From: Chthoniobacterales bacterium
GTDB taxonomy: Bacteria > Verrucomicrobiota > Verrucomicrobiia > Chthoniobacterales > JACTMZ01
Reading direction: 5' to 3'
Length of the DNA stretch: 34,186 nucleotides
NCBI GenBank assembly: GCA_014879535.1
Contig: JACSRX010000005.1
Location: forward strand, 1-34,186
The notes under the pieces were generated by a model, which saw only the letters and a list, made by a program, of their open reading frames with translations, was not told the DNA's origin and did no database searches. Shown here piece after piece: positions 22,252-32,246 of this stretch. The translations under genes were made by a program, and so were the position numbers. The number at the start of each line of letters is the position of its first letter. Position 1 is the stretch's first letter.

Positions 22252-25230
22252 ATGAAATTCCTCAAATTTTCCTCCTTGCGGTGGGTGCTGCCGCTCTCCG
22301 TCGTTCTTTGGCTGCCGGGTCGGGCTGCGGCCGACGAGAACATCATGATTCAGCCCGACAACATGAAGGAGTTGAACTGTGCGATGCCGGATGAGCAGTT
22401 TCGGTTTGCGGGCAGCAGCGCGCCGGGGCAGTTGTTTTTTACCGGGGATCCGGTGGATCTGCGCTTTGTGTTTCGGAAAGGGAGTCTTTCGGGCCGGGTG
22501 CCTTTCACGTTGGAGATTCAGGAGGTGGGCACGCGCACGCCGGGGAAGGTGTCCGGCGGCATGGCGGGGTGGACCGACACGACCGGGAAGGCGCCGCTTT
22601 TTGATCGCCTTGGGGCTCCGGTGACGCGGGAGTTCACGGTGGATTTTTCGCGGGACGAAGTGCCTGTGGAAATCAAGGGGGCGCCGGTGCCGGCGCATTA
22701 TGGCACGTATGCGCTGATTCTCCGGCATGGCGGGGAGCGGCGGTTTCTGGGGACGGTGGCGCGGGTGCCGCGGCCCGATCCCAACGGAACCATCGACAAC
22801 GTGCCCATTTTTGGGGAGGGCAATTTCATCAAGACGCCCGGCCGGGCCGCTGTCTATGCCCGGATGGGGGTGCGCGGCTGGCGCACCGAAGGCAGTTGGA
22901 ATCAGAAGAAGGACGGCACTTTCGACTGGGCGCATTACGACGAGATCTTCAAGGCGGCGAAGGATGCGGGCTGTCAGGTGATGTCCACGCCCGGTGCCAC
23001 GCCGGATTGGACGTGGCCGTTTGCGCCGCACCAGACGCCGGCGGCGGTCGGGCCGGACTGGGACGGGGCACCCTACGGCGGGCAGGCCGACTGGGTGTGC
23101 GATCCGAAATACTACCCCGCCTATGAAAAGTGGATGAAGGAATTTGTAGGGCGCTACGGCAGCAAGGGCCTCGGGGTGCTTTGGGGGGTGGAGAACTACA
23201 ACGAGCCGTGGGAGGGCGGCGGGATCTCGGGCTGGGCGCGCGACATGGTGCAGTATCGCGAGATTCAAAAACTGATCGCGCGGGCGGTGAAGGCGGTCGA
23301 TCCCGGCGTGAAGGTGCTGGCCGCTTCGTCGATCATGAACACGGAAGACAAGCTCTTTCCGGACGGCTCGGATGAGTTCGATCAGTATGTGGACATCTTC
23401 ACCGATCACTACGTGGCGCCGCGCGGGTGTTACGGCCCGATGGTCGCGCGGGCGAAGGGCAAGCACTCGATGGAAACCGAAACGTGGTTCGTCGGCACGG
23501 AATACCAGCTGCCCCAGGGCGTGGCGCAGTTTCTCGCCTCGGGACAAAAACATATTTCCCCATGGCATCCGCGCGCGCTGTATGAAAACCTTCCCGGCGG
23601 CAACGAGGATTCCATCATTCCGAGTCCGGTCGTCACCGCGACCGCAGCCTTCAATCATTTTGTCACCGGCCGTCCGTTCGAGAAGATCGTCTTCAAGGAC
23701 CATCTTCCGTGGGTGTTTCAGTTCGGCGGGGACGCGGACAAGGACGCGTTGCTGGTGGTGTTCGGGCAGCTTGTGCCCATCGGTTCGAGCGATCCGCGCG
23801 ACCTGCTCTGGGCCCAGGTGAACGCCGCGGAGGGCGGCGAGATCACCATCGACAACGCGGACGGGCTGCTGCAGTTCTTCGACCTGAGCGGCAATCCGGC
23901 CCATGTCGGCGAGAAATCGGTGACCCTGCCGCTGACCATTTTCCCGACCTATATTCGCAGCGCGCAGGGGCCGCAGGCCGCGGCGGCGCGCCTCGCGGCG
24001 GCAAAGATCTCCGGCAAGCGTCCGGTGGAAATCCTGCCGCGCGATTTCACCACGCTCCTGACCCGCCCCGACGCCATGCTGCAGGTGGGGGTGCACAACT
24101 GCCTGAACCGTCCGATCCAGGGACGGCTCGCGGTCAAGGCTCCGGACGGGTTCGCGCTCAAGGAGGCGGCGTTGGACGTCGCGCTGGCCGCCGGGGAAAC
24201 CAAGGTGCTCGATTTTCCAGTCACCTCGGCCCAACCGAACGCGGAAAACGCCTATCCCTTTGCGTTCGCCTTCACCTCCGACGCCGGGGACGCCGGTTAT
24301 GAGGAGGTGATGCATGTGGCCGCCGCCCCCAAGGCCGCGATCACCGTCGATGGCGACCTTGGCGAGTGGAAGGATATTCCCGGAGTGGCGATTTTTGGCG
24401 GCGACGAAAAGGTGGACACCGCCGAGCTGCTGCGGCGTCCGTGGCTGGCCCTGCAAAAGGAACACCCCGGCATGGTCTCCGGACGGCTGAAGATGGCGTG
24501 GGATGACGAGCACCTCTACCTCTGCGCCGAGGTCAACGATCCGACTGACCAAAAGAACACGACGCCCATGGCGGGCCGCGACGAGAACAAATACTTTCAC
24601 AGCGCTGCCTCCGACACGCGCGAACCCTTCAAACGCTGGCTGGCGAAACACGCGCCCGGACGCAGCTTTGCCGAGGTGCCCTACGTGTATGCGGACAGCC
24701 CGGAAACCCCGCGCCAGTCCGACCTGCCCTGGCTGCCCTTCCGGCGCGACCGCCTGCAGTTCGCCCTCGATGTCACCGAAGGCTGGCACGACATGGCGGG
24801 CGACGCGGACCGCGTGCCGTATGGATTCCATGCCGTGCCGGACACCGATTACGAATACAGCCTCTATGCCTGCGACGGCGGCACCAGCGAGTTGTGGCGT
24901 CACCTCGCGCCCGGCGTGCCCCGCATCCACGACATGCCCCGCCAGCCGCATGGGGCACGGACGACGGGATTGGTGGGCGGTGCCACCCATGTCGTCCAGC
25001 GCGACGGCGCGACGTATCGCTACGAACTCGCCATTCCGAAATCCGAACTCGCCGATCTGAAACTGGAGCCGGGCACCGATTTCGGCTTCCTGTTCAAGAT
25101 CGGCAATGGCGACGGCCCGAGCGTGGAGTCCGGCACGGACAAGGCCGTGACGAAAACCAACAGCCTCAGTCTGCATCCGTATTGGAACCCGCACGTGAAC
25201 TGCGGCGTGCGGTGGACCTTGCGCGAATGA
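22252..25230 (+). CDS. Secreted TIM-barrel glycoside hydrolase (clan GH-A-like) with CBM9-like domain
   Basis: A 992-residue protein with a signal peptide (WVLPLSVVLWLPGRAAADE, cut near residue 28). An N-terminal beta domain (about 60-170) precedes a TIM barrel (about 180-480). The barrel carries GVLWGVENYNEPWEGGG with likely acid/base Glu318 in the NEP motif, and MVARAKGKHSMETETWFVGT with likely nucleophile Glu408 or Glu410. Beta-rich accessory domains follow. From about residue 690, PKAAITVDGDLGEWKDIPGV and GRLKMAWDDEHLYLCAEVND mark a CBM9-like carbohydrate-binding domain up to the C-terminus. It resembles GH39/GH5-type secreted hydrolases, but I cannot name the family or substrate. ATG 22252 is chosen because the signal peptide begins there; a GGGAG lies 12 bases upstream. 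Its stop overlaps the start of the next gene (ATGA). Confidence 0.82.
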   Translation: MKFLKFSSLRWVLPLSVVLWLPGRAAADENIMIQPDNMKELNCAMPDEQFRFAGSSAPGQLFFTGDPVDLRFVFRKGSLSGRVPFTLEIQEVGTRTPGKVSGGMAGWTDTTGKAPLFDRLGAPVTREFTVDFSRDEVPVEIKGAPVPAHYGTYALILRHGGERRFLGTVARVPRPDPNGTIDNVPIFGEGNFIKTPGRAAVYARMGVRGWRTEGSWNQKKDGTFDWAHYDEIFKAAKDAGCQVMSTPGATPDWTWPFAPHQTPAAVGPDWDGAPYGGQADWVCDPKYYPAYEKWMKEFVGRYGSKGLGVLWGVENYNEPWEGGGISGWARDMVQYREIQKLIARAVKAVDPGVKVLAASSIMNTEDKLFPDGSDEFDQYVDIFTDHYVAPRGCYGPMVARAKGKHSMETETWFVGTEYQLPQGVAQFLASGQKHISPWHPRALYENLPGGNEDSIIPSPVVTATAAFNHFVTGRPFEKIVFKDHLPWVFQFGGDADKDALLVVFGQLVPIGSSDPRDLLWAQVNAAEGGEITIDNADGLLQFFDLSGNPAHVGEKSVTLPLTIFPTYIRSAQGPQAAAARLAAAKISGKRPVEILPRDFTTLLTRPDAMLQVGVHNCLNRPIQGRLAVKAPDGFALKEAALDVALAAGETKVLDFPVTSAQPNAENAYPFAFAFTSDAGDAGYEEVMHVAAAPKAAITVDGDLGEWKDIPGVAIFGGDEKVDTAELLRRPWLALQKEHPGMVSGRLKMAWDDEHLYLCAEVNDPTDQKNTTPMAGRDENKYFHSAASDTREPFKRWLAKHAPGRSFAEVPYVYADSPETPRQSDLPWLPFRRDRLQFALDVTEGWHDMAGDADRVPYGFHAVPDTDYEYSLYACDGGTSELWRHLAPGVPRIHDMPRQPHGARTTGLVGGATHVVQRDGATYRYELAIPKSELADLKLEPGTDFGFLFKIGNGDGPSVESGTDKAVTKTNSLSLHPYWNPHVNCGVRWTLRE

Positions 25231-27602
25231 ATGCTCTCTCCGGCCTGCGCCGCGGCGTGGCGGTGTTGATCCTTGCGGCGGCTGTTCCGACTTTTGCCGC
25301 GGACACAGACGGGGACGCCGCCCGCTCCGAGGAAGTCGTCGTGGATCTCGCGTCGGACGGACAGGTCACCACGCAGATTCTCGACACGGAGGGAAAAATC
25401 CTCCGCACCATCCGCGCGGCCCGGTCCATGAAGGCGGGGCCGTATCGGTTCCGGTGGGACGGTCGGGATGATCGTGGCGAGGCGCTGCCGCCCGGTCGTT
25501 ATGTCGCCCGGGTGCTCGTGAATCGGGCGACCTACACCACCGCCGGGGCGCTTGGCAACACGGCCCAGCCGCCCACACTGAATCAAAACCCCGCTGACAT
25601 CGTGTCCGTCGCCGTGGACGCGGACGGCCACATTTACACCGCGAACTTCTGGGAGGAGGCCGCGCAGGATTTTCGCAAGGTGGATCGCGACACGGGCAAC
25701 CATGTGTACAATTCCCGCGCCAGCATCCGCAACGGCTCGCCGAATGCCCTGCCTTATGCCATCGCCGTGGATGACACCTACCTCTACTGCTCCACGCGCT
25801 CGCACACCGCCCGCTGGCAGCAACACCTGCGCCGCTTCCAGGTGTCCGACGGACGCCCCGCCCCCTGGCCCGCCCGCTCGGCGACCGACGGCCACATTCT
25901 CCTGCACGAGGATCCGGAAAAGGAAATCGCCCCCGACGCGTCCGACGCGGTGCGCGAGCTTCAGAAGCTGCCCCTGCGCGCGCTGGCGGCGGCGGACGGT
26001 CGGCTTCTTGTCGCTGATGCGCTTGCGGGCCGGGTCCGTGTGTTTGACCGCGAAACCGGCGCGGAGACCGGCGGGTTCGACGTCGCCCTGCCGCACGCCC
26101 TTGCCCTCGACTCCGCCGGACGGATTTGGGTCGGCCATGCCCACGGCCGAATCTCCGTCTTCGACCGGAACGGCACCAAGCTCGGCGAACCCGTTACCGA
26201 CCTTGGCCAGATCGCCTCGCTCGCCTTCGGACCCGGCGACACGCTCCATGTCGCGGACAGCGCCGTGCGCAAAATTTTCCGCTATCAAACCCACCCAAAA
26301 ACGGCGTCCGTTGGCGAACGGCGTGAGTTCGGCGGACCGGCCGGGCCCGGCGACGCGGACCCCGCGCGGTTCTATCGTCTCAAGGGTGCCGCCGTGGACC
26401 GGCAGGGCCGTCTCACCGTCGCGCAGGGTTTCCCGACCATGGGCTCGCGGCTGGCCCACTTTTCCCCCGAAGGCGCGCTCCTCTGGGACCAGTTGGGAAC
26501 CGAGTTCTGCACCACCGGCAACATGGCCGAGGAACGGCCCGACGAAGTGATCTCGCACTATTTCCACCGCTACGAGGTGGACAAAACGACGGGCGCCTGG
26601 ACGTTTCGCGGCAACGTGCTCGCCGGGGATCCGAAATACATCCAGCACCACCATGGCCCCATGCGGCGCCTGAAACTCCGCGGCGTCGAATTCGTCTTCC
26701 AGTCCTACGGCGACGGGCTGCAGGTCTATCGCCGCGCGGACGACGGAACCTACCGGCTCTCCGCGATGTTCGGCCGCAACAACCCCTTTCCCGACGGACG
26801 CTTCCGCGACCTCATTCCCGAGGACGAACGCCCGGAGGAAATTCTGCCCTGGGCGTGGCACGACGCCAACGGGGACGGCACGGTGAACGAGGAGGAAATC
26901 ACTCGCATGGCCGCCCTGCCGCCCGATTTCAATTTCTTCAACTTCGGCGTCACGGTGGACCGCTCCGGCAACGCCCTCATGTGCAACGACGCCATCACGG
27001 AGATCCCGCTCACCGACTTCGACGCCCACGGCAATCCGATCTACGACCTCTCCCGCATGCGCGTCCTCATGCGGCGGGATCCGTCGGACACCGCCGTCAT
27101 TCATCAGCCCACCATGGCGGTGCGCGCCGACGACGGCACCATCTACGCCCTCGCCAAAAGCCGGGCTTTCCCCAAGCCTCCCGAGGCCAATTTTGGCTGG
27201 ATGACCGGCTGGGTGCTGGCCCGCTTCACCAAGGACGGCGAAAGGCTCTGGGCCGTGCCGCTGCGGGAGGCCTGTCCCGGCATCGACGTCATCCCCGGTC
27301 CCGACGGCGGGGTCATGGTGGTCGGCATCAAATGGAGGGATCGCGTCGGAAGCACCCTCTATCATTATGCCTCCGACGGCTCACTCGTCGGAACCACGTC
27401 GCCCTCGAAAAAATTCCTCGGCTACGGCGGCATCCCGGACAACACCGCGTCGCTCGCCATCAGCCGCGACCCCCGCGATGGCATCCTCGATGTGTTCGTC
27501 GAGGACTGCGTCGGCAATCGCTTCCTTTGGTACCGCGTGGACGACCGGCAGAAACCGGAGGTTCTCCTGCGCGATGTTGTTCTCCGCGAGTTGGCACCCT
27601 AA
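25227..27602 (+). CDS. Secreted beta-propeller protein with FlgD-like Ig domain and EF-hand
   Basis: A 791-residue protein with signal peptide (GVAVLILAAAVPTFAAD). Residues about 30-98 are a FlgD-type Ig-like domain: VTTQILDTEGKILRTIRAAR, then PYRFRWDGRDDRGEALPPGR and YVARVLV. An NHL/SMP-30-like beta-propeller follows, with repeated blade patterns such as IVSVAVDADGHIYTAN, PLRALAAADGRLLVADALAG, HALALDSAGRIWVGHAHG and IASLAFGPGDTLHVADS. Residues 546-557, DANGDGTVNEEE, are a complete EF-hand calcium loop. No catalytic motif is evident, so it may bind glycan or act as a lyase or lactonase of unknown type. It overlaps the preceding hydrolase gene by ATGA and is 15 bases before the next gene, so the three form one transcription unit. 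Similar modules recur in the following protein. Confidence 0.8.
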   Translation: MNALSGLRRGVAVLILAAAVPTFAADTDGDAARSEEVVVDLASDGQVTTQILDTEGKILRTIRAARSMKAGPYRFRWDGRDDRGEALPPGRYVARVLVNRATYTTAGALGNTAQPPTLNQNPADIVSVAVDADGHIYTANFWEEAAQDFRKVDRDTGNHVYNSRASIRNGSPNALPYAIAVDDTYLYCSTRSHTARWQQHLRRFQVSDGRPAPWPARSATDGHILLHEDPEKEIAPDASDAVRELQKLPLRALAAADGRLLVADALAGRVRVFDRETGAETGGFDVALPHALALDSAGRIWVGHAHGRISVFDRNGTKLGEPVTDLGQIASLAFGPGDTLHVADSAVRKIFRYQTHPKTASVGERREFGGPAGPGDADPARFYRLKGAAVDRQGRLTVAQGFPTMGSRLAHFSPEGALLWDQLGTEFCTTGNMAEERPDEVISHYFHRYEVDKTTGAWTFRGNVLAGDPKYIQHHHGPMRRLKLRGVEFVFQSYGDGLQVYRRADDGTYRLSAMFGRNNPFPDGRFRDLIPEDERPEEILPWAWHDANGDGTVNEEEITRMAALPPDFNFFNFGVTVDRSGNALMCNDAITEIPLTDFDAHGNPIYDLSRMRVLMRRDPSDTAVIHQPTMAVRADDGTIYALAKSRAFPKPPEANFGWMTGWVLARFTKDGERLWAVPLREACPGIDVIPGPDGGVMVVGIKWRDRVGSTLYHYASDGSLVGTTSPSKKFLGYGGIPDNTASLAISRDPRDGILDVFVEDCVGNRFLWYRVDDRQKPEVLLRDVVLRELAP

Positions 27603-27617
27603 TATCATTCCTACTTT

Positions 27618-30600
27618 ATGAAACCCTTGGTCCGCATTTGTTCCCTTTGGATGGTTCTCCCCGTGCTTGCGCAGGCGGCTCCCGTGTTGTCGGATGTGCG
27701 CTTCGAGCAAAAGATTCTCAAGGAGGAGGGGCTCTATGAGGCGTCTCCGGCGGCGAGCCTTTCCTTCACTCTCGCGCAGCCCGAGGAGGTGACGGTGACG
27801 GTGGGGCGTCACCTGGCCGGCTACCGCGAGCACCAATGGCCGTGGTTGGAGAATCCGTTTCCGGTGCGCACGTTCCGACTCGGAAAGCTGGCGGCGGGAA
27901 CGCACACGGTGGAGTGGGATGGCTTGGACGAGAAGGGACGCCCGGTGGTGGAGGTGCGCAACACCCGCCCGGATGAACTGGAGCGCCTCGAAACCAAGCC
28001 GCCGACGCCGGAGCAACTGACCACGACGACGCCTGTCGAGCGGTTTCAGGTCCGGGTGGAGGCCGGCAGGGAGCGACAGCATGTCAATCTGGAACGCGCG
28101 ACGGGCACGTTGCGCCCGGATCGCAAAAGTTTTCCCTTTCGCTCGGCCGTGGTGGACAAGCAGGGGCGGTTCTATGTGAGCCATTTTGGCGGCGGTCAGG
28201 TGGTCCGCTATTCCCCCGACTGGATTCCCGAGGCGGTCTGGCCGCGGCATCGCAAGGGACAGGGTTATGACCCCGACGAAACCGTCGATGTCGGCATCGA
28301 CAGCAAGGGGAATGTTTTTGCCATGACCACCAGCGGCGTCTATCGCCACGGCGCGGACGCGGAGGGGGATCCCTCGCCGTGGCCGCATCGCGAGGACTAC
28401 ATGCGCGACCAACCCTTCGGCCACAAGCTGGGCGTCAAGACGGATGACCCGGAATTGGGAAAAATGCCCGGATTCGGCAGACAGTTCAGCGGCTTTGCCA
28501 TTGACGACCGGGATCAGATTTATCTGGGGCGTCGCGAACCGGCTCCGGCGATCATGGTGTTTGACAACGACGGACGTCACTTGCGCGACCTCGTGCTGCC
28601 GGAGGACCGGTTTCCCGCCAAGATCCGCTGGCTGGGGGAGAACACGCTGGCGGTGACCGGCGTCGGACGCGACCCGGAGGGGATATTGTTTTTCCTTGAT
28701 GCGCAGACCGGGGCGGTGCGCAAGCGCATCGATGAGAATAATCCGATCGAGTTGTGGGCCGGTCCCGACGGCAGCGTGCTGGCGGGGCATGGAGCCAGCG
28801 ACGTGCGCCGCTACGACCGCAAGGGAGATCCGCTTCCGTTTACGTCCGGCCTGCCCCACCTCAAGGGCAATGAAATCCGGCTGTATGCGCACGAGGTCGG
28901 CCTGCCGAAGGGCGCCCCCGGATTCCCGCGGCAGGCGCGGGCGTATGCCATCGCGCCGGACGGATCGTTCGTGGTGTCCGAGGATCCTGCCTCCAACGAC
29001 CGCACGCTCCAGGGTGAGATCACCCGCTACGAGGCGGACGGCGCCCACGCGCCCGAGGAAGTGACCGTTGAGCCCGGACACCACAAGCCGGGCAATGTGT
29101 ATTTCGACGACGAGCCCGCTGTTTTTGAGATCTTTGCAAACAATCTTTCGGAGACCGACCAGCCGCTTGAGGTGAAGTGGACGGTGACGGATTTTGACGG
29201 CAAGGAAACGCGGGGAACCTCGCGGGTGACGGCGCGGCCGCTGGCGCGTCAGAGCCTGCTCTTCCCGGTGGACGCGTCGGCGCTCGGCCACTACACGCTC
29301 GAGGCGGATGTGTTGCGGGAAGGTCGCCGCATCGGACACCTGGAAACGCAGTTCGGGCGCATCGCCGCGCGGGAGACCGGTGAGAATCGCTGGTCGCCCT
29401 TTGCCATGTGCGGCACGGGCGAGAGCGCGTTGATGGCGCAGGTCGGCGTGAAGAGCTTCCGCGGCGACTCGGCGTCCTGGGGGCGCATGTTTGAACCCTT
29501 TTCCGGACTCTTCTATCAGGAACATCCCGAGGCCGTGCAATACGGTCACAGCGGTCCCGACAGCCTGCGCCAATGGGCCCGCGCACACGGGATCCTTCCG
29601 CTCAACGGCATCAACTACGGCGAGAACTGGCTCGGCGGCGACTGGGAGGGAAGCCCGCGCCATTTCCTCTACGACTATGACCGCTTCTACGACTACGCGG
29701 TGAAGGTGCTCGATCTCTTTGGCGGCAAGGGCGAGGCGTTTTACCAATTCTGGAACGAGCCGAATTTTTTCTGGCATCCGCGCGACAAGCCGTTCGGCCG
29801 CGAGCATTTTGTGGTTTGTCAGAAGCAGATCTGGAGCCTCGTCAAGGCGCGCGACAAGGACGCGCTCATCATAGCAGACGGGGACGCCGGGCAGGTCAAA
29901 ATGATGGAGGAATTCGCCGAACTCGGCGGTGCCGATTGGAATGACACGGTGCAGATCCACTATCCCGCGACCCAGGCCTTTGCCTGGAACGACATGAAAT
30001 TTCCGGACCTGCCGGAGGCCAAGGTGCCCGTGGTCGAGCAGCTCGTCGCCATTCGCGACCGGGACTTCCCCGGCAAGGAAATCTGGAACACCGAGGAAGG
30101 CATCCCCACCAATCCGCCGTCCGCGAAAACCTCCGCCATCAATCTCCCCCGCGTCTATATCCCGCAAATGGCGGCGGGGATGGATAAAATCTACTGGTTC
30201 CGCTGCGAGCAGGACGTGACCGGTGCCTTCGACGTGCATGGACATGTCTTTCCGAGCTATGTCGCCTATGCGGCGATGAGTCGGGTTCTGGAAGGGGCGG
30301 TTTTCGCCGGAAAGATGGATCTCGGCGAAGGTGCCCACGGCTATCTTTTTGCGGGCGGAAAGGACTTTGTCTTTGCGGGAAACACCATCTCCGGAACGAA
30401 GGACATCACTCTTCAGGCCGGTGCGCCGCAGGTGGCCGTGTTCGATCTGCTGGGACGCAAACGGGATGTGGTCACCACGGCGGGAAACCTGAAGCTCACG
30501 CTCTCGCCCCACATTCAATACGCCATCCTGCCCCGCACCAGCCCCGGCGCGCTCGCCATCGCAAAGGACGAATTGCAAAAGCGCCTGAAAGCTCTGGGCC

Positions 30601-31340
30601 TGTCCAACGCGACGGACATTCCCGGTGCCCTCGCAGACGCGGCGAAAGCCGTCGCCACCGACAAGGCGGCGCTGACCCGGTTGTTCTATCTCGTCAAGGC
30701 CGCCGAGATCGCGGGCTTCGCTGGTCAGGCCCCCGCATCCCCGTCGGGAAATCCCGCACAGGAAGCCCGTGCCGCCGTGGAAAAGAAGGAAGGGGCCGAC
30801 GGTTATCTGCGCGCGACGCGGCTAGTGCTCGATTGGACGGAGCGGCTCGCGAGCCGGGCGCAAAACGATCCCTCCGCCGCCTGGGCGCTCGCGCTGGCCG
30901 CGCGGGCCACGGAACACCTCGCCGCGGCGGAAGCCCCGATGTTTCCCGGTGTGGCCGTCAGCGTCTTCATCGGGGAGCCAGGCGAAATCGCCAAAGTCCG
31001 CTCCATCGAGCCCGTGAAGGACAAGCGGGAAACTTCGATCGACGACCACTTCCGCTTCCAGATCGACCGCAAGGCCGGCGAGTCCTTCGAGGCCGAACTC
31101 ACGGTCACGAATTATTACAAACACAAGATCGAGGGCAAAGTGGCGCCCCGTCTGCCGGAGGGATGGACCGCGCAGGAAGGGGCGCAACCCTATGCGCTCG
31201 AACCCGGCCAGCGCGCGCGCTTTGTGTTCACGGTGGACATTCCCAAGGGAGCAAAGCGGGGCGTGCATGCCGTGGGCGGCGCGACCGAATATAACGACCG
31301 CTCTGTGCAGGAAATCCACCCTTCCCGCGTGAAATTGTAG
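27618..31340 (+). CDS. Secreted multidomain protein: FlgD-like Ig, beta-propeller and TIM-barrel glycoside hydrolase
   Basis: A 1240-residue protein with signal peptide (MKPLVRICSLWMVLPVLAQA). Residues about 25-115 are a FlgD-like Ig domain (FRLGKLAAGTHTVEWDGLDE). A beta-propeller follows (about 150-485; FRSAVVDKQGRFYVSHFGGG, FSGFAIDDRDQIYLGRREPA). Then comes a beta-sandwich and a clan-GH-A-like barrel (about 590-960), with YQFWNEPNFFWHP carrying likely acid/base Glu714 and EIWNTEEGIP carrying likely nucleophile Glu826. A helical Ala-rich segment (about 975-1100) and a C-terminal NEW3-like beta domain (ELTVTNYYKHKIEGKVAPRL, about 1150-1240) complete it. It has the modules of its two upstream neighbours in one chain. 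The hydrolase family and substrate cannot be fixed by eye. There is no Shine-Dalgarno sequence before ATG 27618. It converges with the AraC-type gene, three bases between the stops. Confidence 0.82.
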   Translation: MKPLVRICSLWMVLPVLAQAAPVLSDVRFEQKILKEEGLYEASPAASLSFTLAQPEEVTVTVGRHLAGYREHQWPWLENPFPVRTFRLGKLAAGTHTVEWDGLDEKGRPVVEVRNTRPDELERLETKPPTPEQLTTTTPVERFQVRVEAGRERQHVNLERATGTLRPDRKSFPFRSAVVDKQGRFYVSHFGGGQVVRYSPDWIPEAVWPRHRKGQGYDPDETVDVGIDSKGNVFAMTTSGVYRHGADAEGDPSPWPHREDYMRDQPFGHKLGVKTDDPELGKMPGFGRQFSGFAIDDRDQIYLGRREPAPAIMVFDNDGRHLRDLVLPEDRFPAKIRWLGENTLAVTGVGRDPEGILFFLDAQTGAVRKRIDENNPIELWAGPDGSVLAGHGASDVRRYDRKGDPLPFTSGLPHLKGNEIRLYAHEVGLPKGAPGFPRQARAYAIAPDGSFVVSEDPASNDRTLQGEITRYEADGAHAPEEVTVEPGHHKPGNVYFDDEPAVFEIFANNLSETDQPLEVKWTVTDFDGKETRGTSRVTARPLARQSLLFPVDASALGHYTLEADVLREGRRIGHLETQFGRIAARETGENRWSPFAMCGTGESALMAQVGVKSFRGDSASWGRMFEPFSGLFYQEHPEAVQYGHSGPDSLRQWARAHGILPLNGINYGENWLGGDWEGSPRHFLYDYDRFYDYAVKVLDLFGGKGEAFYQFWNEPNFFWHPRDKPFGREHFVVCQKQIWSLVKARDKDALIIADGDAGQVKMMEEFAELGGADWNDTVQIHYPATQAFAWNDMKFPDLPEAKVPVVEQLVAIRDRDFPGKEIWNTEEGIPTNPPSAKTSAINLPRVYIPQMAAGMDKIYWFRCEQDVTGAFDVHGHVFPSYVAYAAMSRVLEGAVFAGKMDLGEGAHGYLFAGGKDFVFAGNTISGTKDITLQAGAPQVAVFDLLGRKRDVVTTAGNLKLTLSPHIQYAILPRTSPGALAIAKDELQKRLKALGLSNATDIPGALADAAKAVATDKAALTRLFYLVKAAEIAGFAGQAPASPSGNPAQEARAAVEKKEGADGYLRATRLVLDWTERLASRAQNDPSAAWALALAARATEHLAAAEAPMFPGVAVSVFIGEPGEIAKVRSIEPVKDKRETSIDDHFRFQIDRKAGESFEAELTVTNYYKHKIEGKVAPRLPEGWTAQEGAQPYALEPGQRARFVFTVDIPKGAKRGVHAVGGATEYNDRSVQEIHPSRVKL

Positions 31341-31343
31341 GCG

Positions 31344-32246
31344 TCAGCAGGAATCCGGCCGGGGCGGTGCCACGGGATGCCGCCGCCACGCGCCGGGCGG
31401 CACGCCGAAGTGCCGGCGGAAGAGGCGGCAAAAGTGGCTGACATTGGGAAACCCCGCCGTCGCAGCGACCTCTTTCACGGAAAGCCGTCCCTCGCGCAGC
31501 AGGCGGGCCGCCTCGTCCAGGCGCAGGCCGCGGAGAACCTCCGCCGGCGCGGCGCCCGTCGTGCGCTGAAAATGGTGTGCGAAGTTCGACCGGCTCATGC
31601 CGAAGGCGTCGGCCAGCGCGTCGATGCGCAGCGGTTCGTCGAGTCGCTCGAGCAGCATGCGCCGCACGGTGTCGAGCAGCCGTTGGCGCGGCTCGGGCGG
31701 ATGCATCCGCGCGAAGGCCCGGCGTTCCATCCCGATCATCCAGTCAAACAACGCCGCCTCCACGTCAAAATCCTCGCGTTTGAAATGCGCCGCCTCCAGC
31801 ACCGCCGCCGCCTGGCGGGCCACCTCCGCCGTTTCCCCGGGCGGAATCACCACGTTGCGCAGATTGCGATGGCGCGCCAGCCGCGCGTCCACTTCCGGCT
31901 GCTCGATCAACATCCAGAAAAATTCCCACTCCGGACAGTCCGCCGCTGCGTGGTAGCGGTGCGCCGAGGGCAGCCGCACCAGAAACGCGGCCTCCGCAGG
32001 CACGCGCAGGACCGCGCCCCGCGTCTCCAGCACGCCCCAGCCCCGCAGCGTGTACTGGAAAAGCCAGGCCGGTCGCTTTGGGTCCGCGCCGCGCCGCAGG
32101 CCGTCCCAATCATAGGCGCGCTCCGGACGCACCGTCTCACGACCCGCGACGAGGGCGCCGCCGCCGAACAACTCCGCCCGCGCGGCAAAATCCCGTCCCG
32201 GCTTCCCGAGGCGGTCCAGCAGACGATTCACATTTGGAACATGCAT
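31344..32246 (-). CDS. AraC-family transcriptional regulator
   Basis: A 300-residue regulator. The N-terminal half is a cupin-like sensing domain (AWLFQYTLRGWGVLETRGAV, then VPAEAAFLVRLPSAHRYHAA). The C-terminal ~100 residues are the double helix-turn-helix of the AraC/XylS family: EPLRIDALADAFGMSRSNFA (about 204-223) and LSVKEVAATAGFPNVSHFCR (about 255-274), followed by the conserved LFRRHFGVPPGAWRR. Such proteins usually activate sugar-use genes when bound to a sugar. It diverges from the GH4 gene with 77 bases between the starts, which suggests it controls that gene, and possibly others in the cluster. The start ATG 32246 gives MHVPNVNRLLDRLG; a few downstream starts cannot be excluded. 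Confidence 0.93.
   Translation of the reverse strand: MHVPNVNRLLDRLGKPGRDFAARAELFGGGALVAGRETVRPERAYDWDGLRRGADPKRPAWLFQYTLRGWGVLETRGAVLRVPAEAAFLVRLPSAHRYHAAADCPEWEFFWMLIEQPEVDARLARHRNLRNVVIPPGETAEVARQAAAVLEAAHFKREDFDVEAALFDWMIGMERRAFARMHPPEPRQRLLDTVRRMLLERLDEPLRIDALADAFGMSRSNFAHHFQRTTGAAPAEVLRGLRLDEAARLLREGRLSVKEVAATAGFPNVSHFCRLFRRHFGVPPGAWRRHPVAPPRPDSC

Noticed and set aside
27381-30578. Minus-strand open frame of 1065 codons
   Set aside because: Antisense to the propeller/TIM-barrel gene, without domain motifs; the sense strand has a signal peptide and catalytic motifs.
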